A stretch of 45,678 bases of DNA, from NCBI GenBank assembly GCA_014860455.1, contig JACZJQ010000277.1:1-45678 (forward strand), given 5' to 3'. This document shows positions 27,810 through 37,016 of this stretch, one piece after another. Origin of the DNA: Bryobacteraceae bacterium (GTDB lineage Bacteria > Acidobacteriota > Terriglobia > Bryobacterales > Bryobacteraceae). The first letter of the stretch is position 1, and each line of letters starts with the position of its first letter. The notes under the pieces were generated by a model. That model worked only from the letters and a program-made list of their open reading frames with translations. It was not told the DNA's origin and ran no database searches. The position numbers and the translations under genes are program-made.

Positions 27810-30800
27810 ATGAGCAGTGTGATCCGATCCATCGCGATCAGTGTCTTTCTTTTGGCCCTCGGGTTCGCCCAGGTCTCCACTTCCCGGTTGGACGGCATTG
27901 TCGAGGACCAGTCCGGAGCAATCGTCCCGGATGCAAAGGTCGTTGCCGTCAACGACAGAACCCAGGCCAGAGCCGAGATGACCACCGGGCCGGAGGGCCT
28001 GTTCGTCTTCCCGTCGCTTCAGCCCGGCATGTATACAGTCTCAGTGGAGGCCGCTGGTTTCCGGAAGGCGGTCATCAGCAATGTCGAGTTGAACGTCTCG
28101 GTTTCGACAACCCAGCGCGTCAAGCTCGAGGTCGGCCAAGTGACTGAGAGCGTTGTGGTTGAAGCCGAAGCCGTCCGTGTTCAGACCGCTGATGCCCAGT
28201 TGGGCCGGTCGGTGACGATGCGCGACATCGACACGCTGCCCCAATTGAGCCGCAGCCCGATCACGCTGGCCGTGTTTCAGCCTGGCGTCGTCTCCAACGC
28301 CGGCGACACCTCGTTCGCCTACGTGAATGGCACCCGCCAGGGCAGCAACAATACCACGCTGGACGGCATCGACGTCAACGACGCCGTCGCCCCCCGCCTC
28401 GGTCTGGCCATGAATGCCAACAATACTGACTCGGTCGGCGAGTTCCGCATGGTCACCAATGGCGGAAAAGCCGAATACGGCCGCAACGCCGGCGGCCAGG
28501 TGGAACTGATCACCCGCTCAGGCACCAACCAGTTCCACGGCAACCTGTTCGACTACCACCGCAACACGGTATTGAACGCCAACAACTTCTTCAACAACGC
28601 ATCGGGCGTCAAACGTCCCAAGTACATCCAGAACCTCTTTGGCGGCTCCATCGGCGGCCCTGTGATCAAGAACAAGACCTTCTTCTTCTTTAACTACCAG
28701 GCCAGCCGCGTCGCCCAGGAAGTGGTCCGGAACCGCACGGTCCCGACAGTCGAGATGAAGCAGGGCCTCTACCGCTGGCGCTCGCCCGGTTCCACGGCCA
28801 TCTCCACCTTCAACATCGCCCAGAACGATCCTCGCGGGAAAGGCCAGGACGCCGAAGTTGCCAAGATCTGGGCACTCTACCCGAATCCGAACAACTTCGA
28901 CGTCGGCGACGGCCTGAACTACGCCGGCTTCCGCTTCAACAACCCCGCCGGCAGCGAGAACGACCAGTACACCCTCAAGGCCGATCACAACCTGAAAGAT
29001 GGCCACCACCTGTTCTTCCGCTATAGCTGGTTCGAGACCTTTTCGATCGACTCTCTCAACAGCGCTGACGCCACATTCCCCGGCCAACCCCAGGGCAACC
29101 AGGGCGGCATCCGCTCAGGCTTCTCCACCGGGTCTAACTGGGTCATCACCCCCTCCCTGGTGAATGAACTCCGCGTCGGCACGCAGAGCGCCAACAGCGC
29201 ATTCAACCGCCCCGGCCGCCTGCCCGGCCCGATGGTCATCACCAACTATTTCACTGACCCGCTGAATCCCGCGTTCCCCCAGGCACGCAATTCACCGGTC
29301 TGGGAAGTCACCGACAACCTGACCAAGCTCAAGGGAGCCCATACCATTAAAGTCGGCGGCCAGTTCCGCTACACCAAGCAGTATGGCGTGAACGAGGCCG
29401 GCATCTACCCCAACGTCACCACCGGCATCACGTTCGGAAACAATGTCCCGACCTCCATCGGACCGACCGGCGCGTCCGTCATCTCCTCGGCCAACCGCCA
29501 GGTCTTCGAAGGTCTCTATAACGATTACCTCGGCCGCATCAACCAGGTCACCCAGACCTTCTATAGCGACCTGGAGACGTGGCAGGCGCCCGGCACTCCT
29601 CGCGTCCGCAACTTCAAGGTTCGCGAACAGGCCTTCTTTATCCAGGACGACTGGAAGCTCCGCCGCAACCTCACCATGAACCTCGGCCTGCGCTGGGAAT
29701 TCAACGGCATCCCGACCGAACAGGACGGACTGCAAGGGACGCTCGACCGCGCCGATCTCATGAGCCCGGCCGTCGGCTTCACCGACCTCAAGATCCAGAA
29801 GTCCAACCAGTGGTACAAGAAGGACTGGAACAACTTCGCCCCCCGTTTTGGCTTCGCCTGGGACATCAACGGCGACGGCAAAATGGCCGTTCGCGGCGGT
29901 TACGGCATCTACTTCGACCGCCTGATCGGCGCCACCATCAGCCTCGCCGACGGCAACACCCCCGGTTTTGCCCAGGCCAACCAGGCCTTCCCCAACCAGG
30001 CCGGCGGCGATGTCCGAATCGCCGATGGCATCCCGATGCCGGTGCAGCCCGCGGCCCCGGTGATGCAGTTGCCGCTCACCCGAGCCACCAGCATCGTCAT
30101 CTTCAATCCGGACCTGGCCACCCCCTACGTCCAGCAGTTCAACCTCAATTTCCAGCGCGAGATCGCGAAAAACACCGTGGTTGAGATCGGCTACGTTGGC
30201 AGCCGCGGCGTGAAGCTGTTCTTCAACACCGACCTGAACCGACAGCGGATCGAAGCCGACCTGCTGCCCGCGTTCAAGGAGCTGCGCGCTTATCAACTGA
30301 ACACCGCCACTCCGGTGTCGCCCAGCAACACCCTGGTCCGGTTGTTCGGCTCCGCCGCGGCCGCCGTCTCCGGCATCGGCGCCACCAACCTCGCCAACGG
30401 CGCCGTCGGCACCGTGGCCACCAACATCGACCGCACCTCGTCGATCTATAATCGCTACGCCTCGGCCGGCCTGTCCAACCACTACCTGCGCAACTATCCG
30501 CAGTTCAACCAGGTGATCCAGGGCGGCAACCACGGCCGGTCGTACTACAATTCGGCCCAGATCAGCGTCCGCCGTAACATGGCCTCGCTGCAGATCTTCG
30601 CCAACTACACCTTCAGCAAGAGCATCGACATCGGCTCGGCCGAAGGTAACGGCTACTCCGCGCCCGTCGATCCCCTCAACATGATCCTCGGCCGCGCCCG
30701 CAGCGATTGGAACCGTCCCCATGCCTTCAACGCTTCCATCATCTATGTCCTGCCAATCGGCAGGGGCAAGGCTCTCGGCGGCGACATGCCTGCATGGCTC

Positions 30801-31268
30801 GATTCCGCCATCGGCGGTTGGGAACTCGGCGGCCTCACGCAATGGCAGAGCGGCAGTAACTTCACAACCGCCTCAGGCCGAGTCACCACCTGGGGCGGTA
30901 TCACCACTTGGGCCAACTACTCCGGCGACCGCAACATCGGCGGCGTCCAGCGCCGTGACGGCGGGATCTGGTTCTATGATCCCAATACCGTCAACAACTT
31001 CTCGTTCCCGGGCGCCGGCGAACTCGGCAACTCCGGCCGTAACGCCTTCCGTGGTCCGCGGTACTTCAACGCCGACGTTTCCATCGTGAAGCGCTTCCGG
31101 ATCTACGAAGACCACCGCATCACCTTCCGCGCCGAAGGCTACAACATCTTCAACCACACCAACTTCGGCAACCCGACCGTCGGCATCACCACTCCCGCCA
31201 CCTTCGGCAGGATCAGCAGCGCGATCGGCCCTCGAATCTTCCAGTTGGCTCTCCGGTACGATTTCTAA
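27810..31268 (+). CDS. Oar-like giant TonB-dependent receptor
   Basis: ATG 27810 follows a GAAGGGAG ribosome site; a GTG at 27786 is less likely. The 1152-residue protein has a signal peptide (SIAISVFLLALGFAQ), a regulatory-like beta domain (LDGIVEDQSGAIVPDAKVVA, about 20-100), a plug (MRDIDTLPQLSRSPITLAVF; NNTTLDGIDVNDAVAP) and a long barrel ending FQLALRYDF. It shares overall plan with the divergent receptor but differs clearly in sequence, so the pair is not a recent duplication. The substrate is unknown. A strong intrinsic terminator follows. Confidence 0.93.
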   Translation: MSSVIRSIAISVFLLALGFAQVSTSRLDGIVEDQSGAIVPDAKVVAVNDRTQARAEMTTGPEGLFVFPSLQPGMYTVSVEAAGFRKAVISNVELNVSVSTTQRVKLEVGQVTESVVVEAEAVRVQTADAQLGRSVTMRDIDTLPQLSRSPITLAVFQPGVVSNAGDTSFAYVNGTRQGSNNTTLDGIDVNDAVAPRLGLAMNANNTDSVGEFRMVTNGGKAEYGRNAGGQVELITRSGTNQFHGNLFDYHRNTVLNANNFFNNASGVKRPKYIQNLFGGSIGGPVIKNKTFFFFNYQASRVAQEVVRNRTVPTVEMKQGLYRWRSPGSTAISTFNIAQNDPRGKGQDAEVAKIWALYPNPNNFDVGDGLNYAGFRFNNPAGSENDQYTLKADHNLKDGHHLFFRYSWFETFSIDSLNSADATFPGQPQGNQGGIRSGFSTGSNWVITPSLVNELRVGTQSANSAFNRPGRLPGPMVITNYFTDPLNPAFPQARNSPVWEVTDNLTKLKGAHTIKVGGQFRYTKQYGVNEAGIYPNVTTGITFGNNVPTSIGPTGASVISSANRQVFEGLYNDYLGRINQVTQTFYSDLETWQAPGTPRVRNFKVREQAFFIQDDWKLRRNLTMNLGLRWEFNGIPTEQDGLQGTLDRADLMSPAVGFTDLKIQKSNQWYKKDWNNFAPRFGFAWDINGDGKMAVRGGYGIYFDRLIGATISLADGNTPGFAQANQAFPNQAGGDVRIADGIPMPVQPAAPVMQLPLTRATSIVIFNPDLATPYVQQFNLNFQREIAKNTVVEIGYVGSRGVKLFFNTDLNRQRIEADLLPAFKELRAYQLNTATPVSPSNTLVRLFGSAAAAVSGIGATNLANGAVGTVATNIDRTSSIYNRYASAGLSNHYLRNYPQFNQVIQGGNHGRSYYNSAQISVRRNMASLQIFANYTFSKSIDIGSAEGNGYSAPVDPLNMILGRARSDWNRPHAFNASIIYVLPIGRGKALGGDMPAWLDSAIGGWELGGLTQWQSGSNFTTASGRVTTWGGITTWANYSGDRNIGGVQRRDGGIWFYDPNTVNNFSFPGAGELGNSGRNAFRGPRYFNADVSIVKRFRIYEDHRITFRAEGYNIFNHTNFGNPTVGITTPATFGRISSAIGPRIFQLALRYDF

Positions 31269-31295
31269 CCGGTCCGGCCTTCTTTTCGATACCTC

Positions 31296-31336
31296 AAACG
31301 GGCGGCTCTTCCCCAGGGCCGCCCGTTTTCTTTGCT
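31296..31336 (+). terminator. Intrinsic terminator after the plus-strand TonB receptor
   Basis: AAACGGGCGGC (31296-31306) and GCCGCCCGTTT (31318-31328) form a perfect 11-base stem with an 11-base loop. A T-rich tail (TTTTCTTTG from 31326) follows, 27 bases after the stop codon. Confidence 0.9.
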
Positions 31337-31468
31337 CCTCATCGCTGCCCCAGCGCCCCAACCGCCCCGATTGCGTATATTCCCCCAGAGCCCCGCTACA
31401 TGGCTCACGTGATTTCAATAACTTAGATGCTTGGATACTGTGGCGTCAAGATTGCATACACCAGTCAT

Positions 31469-32617
31469 ATGAATCCTGCGGGCGCCACCTCCGGCTACCG
31501 TCCTCGCCTGGTCTTCTGGGAATTGACAACAGGATGCAATCTCAGGTGCATACACTGTCGCGCCTCGGCCACCGAGTTGATGAGTCCCGATGATCTTTCC
31601 ACCGCTGAATGCCTGGCGATTGTCGATCAGATTGCGTTATATGCCCCACTCATCCTGGTGCTCAGCGGCGGCGAACCGCTCTGGCGCCGGGATGTCTTCG
31701 ACATCGCCAGTCACGCCGTATCCAAGGGACTCCGCGTCGCCTTGGCCACCAACGGCACCCTCATCGATGAAGCAATGGCGATGCGCATCAAGGATGCCGG
31801 CATCGTCCGCGTCTCCATCAGCCTCGACGGCGCCGATAAACAGACCCACGACGCCTTCCGCGGCCACGACGGCGCCTTCGATTCCGCCATCCGAGGCATC
31901 CGCCTCCTCCAGGACCTCGGCATCTCCACCCAGATCAATACCACCGTCTCCAAGCACAACGCCCACCAACTCCAAGAGACCCTGGAACTGGCCAAGTCTC
32001 TGAAAGTGGACGCCTTCCACCTTTTCCTCCTCGTCCCCGTCGGCTGTGGCCTCACCATCGCTGAAGACCAGTCCATCGGCGGCGCCGAGGCCGAAGAGAT
32101 TCTCAACTGGTTCTACGACCGCAGCATCGATTCCGGTATGGAACTGAAGGCCACCTGCGCGCCGCATTACTACCGCATCGTCCGCCAGCGCCGCGCCGAC
32201 GACCGCCGCGCCGGCCGCGAAGTTGCCGGGATGATGCCCCATCCGCGCCACTCGCACCACCCCGGCGCCCAGGATCCGACCGCGCTTAACCAGATGACCC
32301 GCGGCTGCCTGGCCGGTTCCGGCGTCTGTTTCATCTCCCACAGGGGCGTCGTCCAGGCCTGCGGCTATCTGCCCGTCGAGGCCGGCGACCTCCGTAAGCA
32401 ACCGTTCTCAGAGGTCTGGGAAAGCTCGCCGCTGTTCACCGAACTGCGAGACCTCTCGCTGCTCGAGGGCAAGTGCGGTTGTTGCGAGTTCGTGCAGGTT
32501 TGCATGGGCTGCCGCGCCCGCGCCTACGGCATTACCGGTAACTATATGGAAGAAGAGCCGTTCTGCATCTACGAACCGCGGAACGCTGCCGCTCGGCCTG
32601 GGGAGGTCCAGCCATGA
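31469..32617 (+). CDS. AhbD-like radical SAM/SPASM enzyme
   Basis: From MNPAGATSGYRP (ATG 31469) the protein is 382 residues; an in-frame ATG at 31427 is possible, and neither has a clear ribosome site. The radical SAM cluster motif is C23-x3-C27-x2-C30 (TTGCNLRCIHC) and the SAM-binding motif is SGGEP (66-70). The C-terminal SPASM-type cysteine region includes TRGCLAGSGVCFIS, VQACGYLPV, GKCGCCEFVQVCMGCRARAY and EEPFCIYEP. TCAPHYYRI near 229-237 and the SPASM region strongly recall AhbD/NirJ enzymes that oxidise porphyrin propionates in alternative heme synthesis. An unusual His-rich patch (HPRHSHHP) lies near 258-265. It overlaps the ferredoxin gene by 4 bases. The substrate here is unproven. 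Confidence 0.85.
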   Translation: MNPAGATSGYRPRLVFWELTTGCNLRCIHCRASATELMSPDDLSTAECLAIVDQIALYAPLILVLSGGEPLWRRDVFDIASHAVSKGLRVALATNGTLIDEAMAMRIKDAGIVRVSISLDGADKQTHDAFRGHDGAFDSAIRGIRLLQDLGISTQINTTVSKHNAHQLQETLELAKSLKVDAFHLFLLVPVGCGLTIAEDQSIGGAEAEEILNWFYDRSIDSGMELKATCAPHYYRIVRQRRADDRRAGREVAGMMPHPRHSHHPGAQDPTALNQMTRGCLAGSGVCFISHRGVVQACGYLPVEAGDLRKQPFSEVWESSPLFTELRDLSLLEGKCGCCEFVQVCMGCRARAYGITGNYMEEEPFCIYEPRNAAARPGEVQP

Positions 32618-32901
32618 AGGCCTGCCGCTGTAGCGACGGCTCCGTCTACGTCAAGCGCGACCGCCACGTCTTTGTCGTCTGTGGCGGTGAGCACTGCCGC
32701 TGCGCAGGGTCGAAGGAACTTCTCGACTACCTCAAGCAGGCGCCCGTTTCAGGCGATGTGGATGTCCGGATCGCCGAATCGAGGGCTTGTATAGGCCATT
32801 GCGCCGCCGCCCCGGCCATGGTTGAGGACGGCCAGATCCTGCGTTGGGTCAGCCCGCGCCGGCTCAAGATCGAGCTTCTGCGCTTGGGTATCACTGGATG
32901 A
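32614..32901 (+). CDS. Thioredoxin-like [2Fe-2S] ferredoxin
   Basis: The 95-residue protein carries the four-cysteine pattern of NuoE-type and Aquifex-type ferredoxins: VCGGEHCRC (C23 and C28) and ACIGHCAAAP (C59 and C63). Three further cysteines (C4, C6, C30) are also present. Such proteins hold one [2Fe-2S] cluster in a thioredoxin fold. Because its ATG overlaps the stop of the radical SAM gene and its stop overlaps the start of the peptidase gene (ATGA at both joints), it is probably made in step with both. A role as electron carrier to the radical SAM enzyme is a reasonable inference. Confidence 0.82.
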   Translation: MKACRCSDGSVYVKRDRHVFVVCGGEHCRCAGSKELLDYLKQAPVSGDVDVRIAESRACIGHCAAAPAMVEDGQILRWVSPRRLKIELLRLGITG

Positions 32902-33362
32902 CGTTGCTGTTCGCAATCGGCAACTCTCAGCGCGGCGATGATGGCGTCGCCTCCGAAGTCTGCGCAATGGTCGGCAAGGGCGACTGGAAGATCATTGAAA
33001 CCATGGAACTGATGCCCGAGATGGCAGACCATGTTGCCGGCGCTGAACGGTTGGTCTTCATCGACGCTGATTACCGCGGCGGTGAACCGTCCATCTCCCC
33101 GCTTTCGCCGGTCGCCTGCCATCCCGGCCCGATGACGCACTCCATGCGGCCTTGCGACCTTGTCGCCGTCGCCCGCCGGCTTTATGGTTTCAAGGGTCCG
33201 GCCTGGCAGCTTCGCGTTCCCGGAACCGACTTCGGCCTGGGGAGTCCGCTGTCCGGCACCGCGCGCACCAACGCGCGTCTGGCGGCCGGGTTACTCAGCG
33301 GCCTTCTCTTGCGTGACAAGTCCGTGGAGCCCTCTTGCCAGGGTAACGACGGAGCCGCCTAG
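32898..33362 (+). CDS. Hydrogenase-maturation-type endopeptidase (M52 family) homologue
   Basis: ATG 32898 gives a 154-residue protein. The family start (LLFAIGNSQRGDDGVASEV), the second acidic site (LVFIDADYRGGE, D56) and the His site (GPMTHSMRP, H81) match the nickel-binding residues of HybD/HycI-type peptidases, where D15, D56 and H81 correspond to the ligands. Known members clip the C-terminus of the [NiFe]-hydrogenase large subunit after nickel insertion. No hydrogenase subunit or Hyp gene is in the window, so its target is unknown. It is the third gene of a coupled trio. Confidence 0.85.
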   Translation: MTLLFAIGNSQRGDDGVASEVCAMVGKGDWKIIETMELMPEMADHVAGAERLVFIDADYRGGEPSISPLSPVACHPGPMTHSMRPCDLVAVARRLYGFKGPAWQLRVPGTDFGLGSPLSGTARTNARLAAGLLSGLLLRDKSVEPSCQGNDGAA

Positions 33363-33368
33363 CCTCAG

Positions 33369-33788
33369 CTACAGTTTCGCCGCGATCTCCAGTTTCATCG
33401 GGCTGCCTTGGTCGCGTAGAGGCGGTTTCTTGCGGTCGATCCTTGAGTCGGGAACCTCGGCCAGGTGCGTTGCCGCCTCGTGCGGATCGGGATAGAGGTC
33501 CACCGTCGCCGGATGATCGCTTTCAAGGGCCTGCAGATCGGCTTCTGTCAGGTAGCCGAGATAGACCGTTTCGCCGCCCCGAAGCTTGTGCACTTCAAAA
33601 CTGCGGAAGACCGGCTTGTCGAACATGGCCACTTCAGAGGTTGCGGCCGAGGTCGTGAAACCGTAGACCCCCTCCGGCAGATTGGCCAGCGGACAGCCAG
33701 TCTCCTCGGCATTGAGTGCGCGCAAGTTCCACTTGGCGCGGACCTGTTCTCTCTCTGGACTCAGTGCGGGATGCTGCTCAATCGGCAT
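33369..33788 (-). CDS. Hypothetical protein, 139 residues
   Basis: I do not recognise the family. The protein is soluble, with no signal peptide or membrane helix. The segment EETGCPLANLPEGVYGF near 28-44 and a mixed alpha/beta pattern (FEVHKLRGGETVYLGYLTEA) suggest a folded domain. The C-terminus (RIDRKKPPLRDQGSPMKLEI) is basic. It lies convergent to the M52-type gene with only 6 bases between the stops, and the start has only a weak GAAG ribosome site. Gene reality is supported by length and position, not by known homology. Confidence 0.6.
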   Translation of the reverse strand: MPIEQHPALSPEREQVRAKWNLRALNAEETGCPLANLPEGVYGFTTSAATSEVAMFDKPVFRSFEVHKLRGGETVYLGYLTEADLQALESDHPATVDLYPDPHEAATHLAEVPDSRIDRKKPPLRDQGSPMKLEIAAKL

Positions 33789-33849
33789 ACATCTTCAATT
33801 TAGCAGCCCACGCTGGTCCGTTCACGCCGCCGCACCCCACGGCACCGCC

Positions 33850-34707
33850 TCAATGGCTGGTGGCCTTCTTCGTCTCCCCCGGCTTCGCGCCGTGCTCGGA
33901 CTGGTGAGCGTCTGCGTCTTTGCCCGCAGCCTCGCCCGCAGCCTTGCCCGTAGCATCCTTGCCGACCTTCGACGCGCCTTCGGAGTACTGAACTATCACC
34001 GAAACGCGCCGGTTGGCCGGGTCCAGGGCGTCAGCCTTGTTCCTCAGCACCACATCGGCGAACCCTCTCACCTGTGCCACCCTGCCGGGTTGGATGCCCG
34101 CCTCCTCCAGCAGCCGGCGGGCGGTGTTGGCTCTGTCGGCCGAAAGCTCCCAGTTCGTGTAGTGGCCGGAAGTCGCATACGGCTTGGCGTCGGTGTGTCC
34201 TTCCACCACCAGTTTGTTCGGTAGCGACTTCAACTGCGCGCCGAGCAACGTCATCATCTCCCGTCCGCTATCCTTCAGCGATGAACTCCCGCTCTCAAAC
34301 CACAGTCCGCCTTCGTTCTCCAGCAACTCGATCCGCAGCCCCTCTTGCGTGATCGTCATCTGGACGTTTTTTTCCAACTTTTTCAGTTCCGGCAACTCTC
34401 TAACCGCTTGCTCCAGTTTTTCCAGCAGCTTGTCCAGATCTTCCTTCGCCACCGACAGCGAGTCCCCTGAACCCGACATCGTCGAACCCATCAGGTTGCC
34501 TTGGCCGGAGGGATCGGTGAAGTACCCGCCGACGGCTTTTTTCACCTCTTCATCCGAGGCCAGAAGCCACAAGACAATGAACAGCGCCATCATTGCCGTG
34601 ACGAAGTCGGCGTAAGCCACCTTCCAGGCGCCGCCGTGATGGCCGCCATGGCCCTTCTTCTTTCTGATTACGATGATCGGCGGATGGTTCGGCGTTCCAG
34701 TGGCCAT
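33850..34707 (-). CDS. motB: Flagellar motor stator protein MotB
   Basis: The 285-residue protein begins with a basic His/Gly-rich stretch, then the MotB helix AWKVAYADFVTAMMALFIVL with the proton-carrying Asp (D34). A plug/linker follows, and then an OmpA-like peptidoglycan-binding domain (about 135-245, LWFESGSSSLKDSG, VVEGHTDAKPYAT, NRRVSVIVQY). The tail after 250 is Ala/Lys/Asp-rich. MotB anchors the stator to the cell wall and with MotA couples proton flow to rotation. It starts 12 bases after motA with an AAGGAG ribosome site. No other flagellar gene is in the window. Confidence 0.95.
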   Translation of the reverse strand: MATGTPNHPPIIVIRKKKGHGGHHGGAWKVAYADFVTAMMALFIVLWLLASDEEVKKAVGGYFTDPSGQGNLMGSTMSGSGDSLSVAKEDLDKLLEKLEQAVRELPELKKLEKNVQMTITQEGLRIELLENEGGLWFESGSSSLKDSGREMMTLLGAQLKSLPNKLVVEGHTDAKPYATSGHYTNWELSADRANTARRLLEEAGIQPGRVAQVRGFADVVLRNKADALDPANRRVSVIVQYSEGASKVGKDATGKAAGEAAGKDADAHQSEHGAKPGETKKATSH

Positions 34708-34719
34708 GACTGTCTCTCC

Positions 34720-35601
34720 TTACGCTGCCTTGGCCTGGGCCTGCGGAGCCGCAGCGCCCTTGATCGACGCCTCGGTTTCCTTGAACGTCGGCCGGACATG
34801 CATCGGGATTCCGCGCCGTGCAAATTCCACCGAAAGCGATGGCGCCAGCCCTTTCAGAAATCCAAGCACGCCCAACCTGAGGAACTGCATATATTCGGCC
34901 CGGTCCTGCACCTGCTTCGTCATCAGCGACGCCACCGGCCCCAGTAGCCCGTAACACATCAGAATGCCCAGGAAGGTTCCAACCAATGCTGCCGCCACCT
35001 TCTGTCCGATCTCCTCCGGCGGCCCGCCCAGCGAACCCATCGTGATCACCACGCCCAGCACAGCCGCTACAATGCCCAGCCCCGGCAGCGCATCTGCAAC
35101 CGTCGACAGAGCCGATACCGGCACCGTCTCTTCATGGTGTTGAACCTCCATGTCCAACTCCATCAGTTGGTCGAGTTCAAACGGCCCGACGCCGCCAGAG
35201 ATCGACATCCGCACCGTGTCGCAGAAGAATTCCAGTGCATGATGGTCTGCCAGGAACTTCGGATAGTTCTGGAACAGCGGACTCTTGTCAGGTTCATCGA
35301 TGTCGGCCTCCAGCTTCGCCGCGCCGTTCTTGCGCGCATAGACGAAGATCTCGTTCAGCATCTTCAGCTGTTCGAGGTAGAACGCCTTGGAGTACTTGCT
35401 GCCCTTCAGCGAGCCCAACGTGCCGGAGATGACCGCCTTCAGAACATGCAGGGGATTCGCAATGATCAACGATCCCAACGCCGCCCCGCCGATGATAATG
35501 AACTCCGAAGGCTGATACAACACCAGCAGGTTGCCGTGGTGCATCACGTAACCGCCGGCCACTGAACCAAATACGACGATGATCCCGATGATTACGAACA
35601 T
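34720..35601 (-). CDS. motA: Flagellar motor stator protein MotA
   Basis: The 293-residue protein has the MotA pattern: two N-terminal membrane helices (MFVIIGIIVVFGSVAGGYVM and SEFIIIGGAALGSLIIAN), a large charged cytoplasmic loop (LEQLKMLNEIFVYARKNG), and two later helices (LPGLGIVAAVLGVVITMGSL and VAAALVGTFLGILMCYGLLG). Conserved prolines near the later helices are present. It forms the stator channel with MotB, directly downstream. The 162 bases between its start and the divergent M20 peptidase gene should hold promoters for both, but none is clear. Confidence 0.95.
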   Translation of the reverse strand: MFVIIGIIVVFGSVAGGYVMHHGNLLVLYQPSEFIIIGGAALGSLIIANPLHVLKAVISGTLGSLKGSKYSKAFYLEQLKMLNEIFVYARKNGAAKLEADIDEPDKSPLFQNYPKFLADHHALEFFCDTVRMSISGGVGPFELDQLMELDMEVQHHEETVPVSALSTVADALPGLGIVAAVLGVVITMGSLGGPPEEIGQKVAAALVGTFLGILMCYGLLGPVASLMTKQVQDRAEYMQFLRLGVLGFLKGLAPSLSVEFARRGIPMHVRPTFKETEASIKGAAAPQAQAKAA

Positions 35602-35763
35602 TCAGGTTTACTCAAAGGCTTGTGTGCCCAAGCCTCCTCCAGTTTCCGTATCGGCCGCCCGCGCCATTCCTTGAGCCACTTCGGCCTTTTCGGCCGCGAT
35701 GCAGCGGCGGCGGCCCGATAGGGCTGGCGCTGCGTTTGGTCCAGGTTGGTAAGATACCTCTAA

Positions 35764-37014
35764 GTGCCTGTTCCTTCAAGCAAAACAGCCGACTGCGCGC
35801 TGCCGGGCGGCATCGGGGTGCTCGACGGCCTTGTCGCCTCGGCGCCGGTCCGGGACGCCTTCCGCTTCTTTGACCACAACGCACGCTGGATCGACGAGCG
35901 ACACCTCACCATTTGCCGGATCCCGGCCCCCACCTTCCATGAGCGCACCCGGGCTGAATGGTTTCTGGAGCAGTTCTCCTCGTTCGGCCTCTCGGCCCGG
36001 CTCGACCGCGCCGGCAACGTGCTGGCCCACCGCTCCGACGCTCCGCGGTCGGCGCCCCTGGTTGCCGTTACCGCCCACCTCGACACCGTCCTGGCCCCTT
36101 CGAACCCGGCCCAGATTGAGTTCGCCCGCGGCAAGTTTCACGGCCCCGGCGTCTCGGACAACGGCGCCGGACTGGCCGCACTGCTCGCCCTGGCGCGCGC
36201 ATATGCCGAACTCCCACTTTCAGCAGGCTCCGCGACGCCGCTGTTCGTTGCCAACGTCGGCGAGGAAGGCGAGGGCAACCTCTCCGGCATGAGGTTCCTT
36301 TGCCGCCCGTCGCCTCTGCTGAACCGCATCCGGGCGTTCGTCGTCCTCGATGGCCCGTCGGTGGAACATATCACCTCCGAAGCTCTCGCCTGCCGGCGTT
36401 TCGAAATCTCCATGACCGGCCCCGGCGGCCACTCCTGGGCCGACCATGGTACCGCCAATCCGGTACATGCCCTTTCCCGGTTGATTACTACATTTATAGA
36501 CATGAGGTCAGCCGTAAGGACTGCCGAACGATGCTCCTACAACTTCGGCGTCATCGACGGCGGCTCGACGGTGAATGCCATTCCCTCATCGGCGCGGGCG
36601 AAGGCCGATCTGCGCTCAGCCGATCCGCTCACCTTGGACGGCCTTGTGGACGACCTTTCGGCAGCATCCGAGTCGGCCGAATTAGCCGAGAATCAGATTG
36701 CGACGGCTGGACGTGTAACCGCCTCCATCCGCGAAACCGGTTCGCGGCCCGGTGGAAAGCTGAGAGACTCGGCTAGTATTCTCAGTTACATACGAGCCGT
36801 GGATCAGTATCTCGGCATCCGCTCCTGGCCCGATTGCGCCTCCACTGACGCCAATGTTCCGCTGAGCCTCGGCCTGGATGCTATCTCCATCGGAGCCGGC
36901 GGCGCAGGCGGCGGCGCGCACACGCCCGGCGAGTGGTATTCCTGCGAGGGCCGCGCCCTCGGCCTGCGTCGAATCACGCTTCTGCTTTGCCTGCTGCTCG
37001 CGGAACAGGACTGA
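35764..37014 (+). CDS. M20-family metallopeptidase
   Basis: The metal-site pattern of M20 peptidases is visible: H105 and D107 in VTAHLDTV, bridging D132 in GPGVSDNGAG, E167/E168 in NVGEEGEGN, and a final His in GAHTPGEWY near residue 396. A dimerisation insert (TGPGGHSWADHGTANPVHAL) sits in the middle. PepT-like aminopeptidases and related hydrolases look like this; the substrate is not clear. GTG 35764 gives 416 residues without a good ribosome site; GTG 35818 is an alternative. A transporter gene follows after 2 bases, so the pair may handle the same compound. Confidence 0.85.
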   Translation: MPVPSSKTADCALPGGIGVLDGLVASAPVRDAFRFFDHNARWIDERHLTICRIPAPTFHERTRAEWFLEQFSSFGLSARLDRAGNVLAHRSDAPRSAPLVAVTAHLDTVLAPSNPAQIEFARGKFHGPGVSDNGAGLAALLALARAYAELPLSAGSATPLFVANVGEEGEGNLSGMRFLCRPSPLLNRIRAFVVLDGPSVEHITSEALACRRFEISMTGPGGHSWADHGTANPVHALSRLITTFIDMRSAVRTAERCSYNFGVIDGGSTVNAIPSSARAKADLRSADPLTLDGLVDDLSAASESAELAENQIATAGRVTASIRETGSRPGGKLRDSASILSYIRAVDQYLGIRSWPDCASTDANVPLSLGLDAISIGAGGAGGGAHTPGEWYSCEGRALGLRRITLLLCLLLAEQD

Positions 37015-37016
37015 GG

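Noticed and set aside
29292-30842. Long antisense frame (516 codons) opposite the plus-strand giant TonB receptor
   Set aside because: Same reason: shadow of a GC-rich gene, composition only, no domain or ribosome site.
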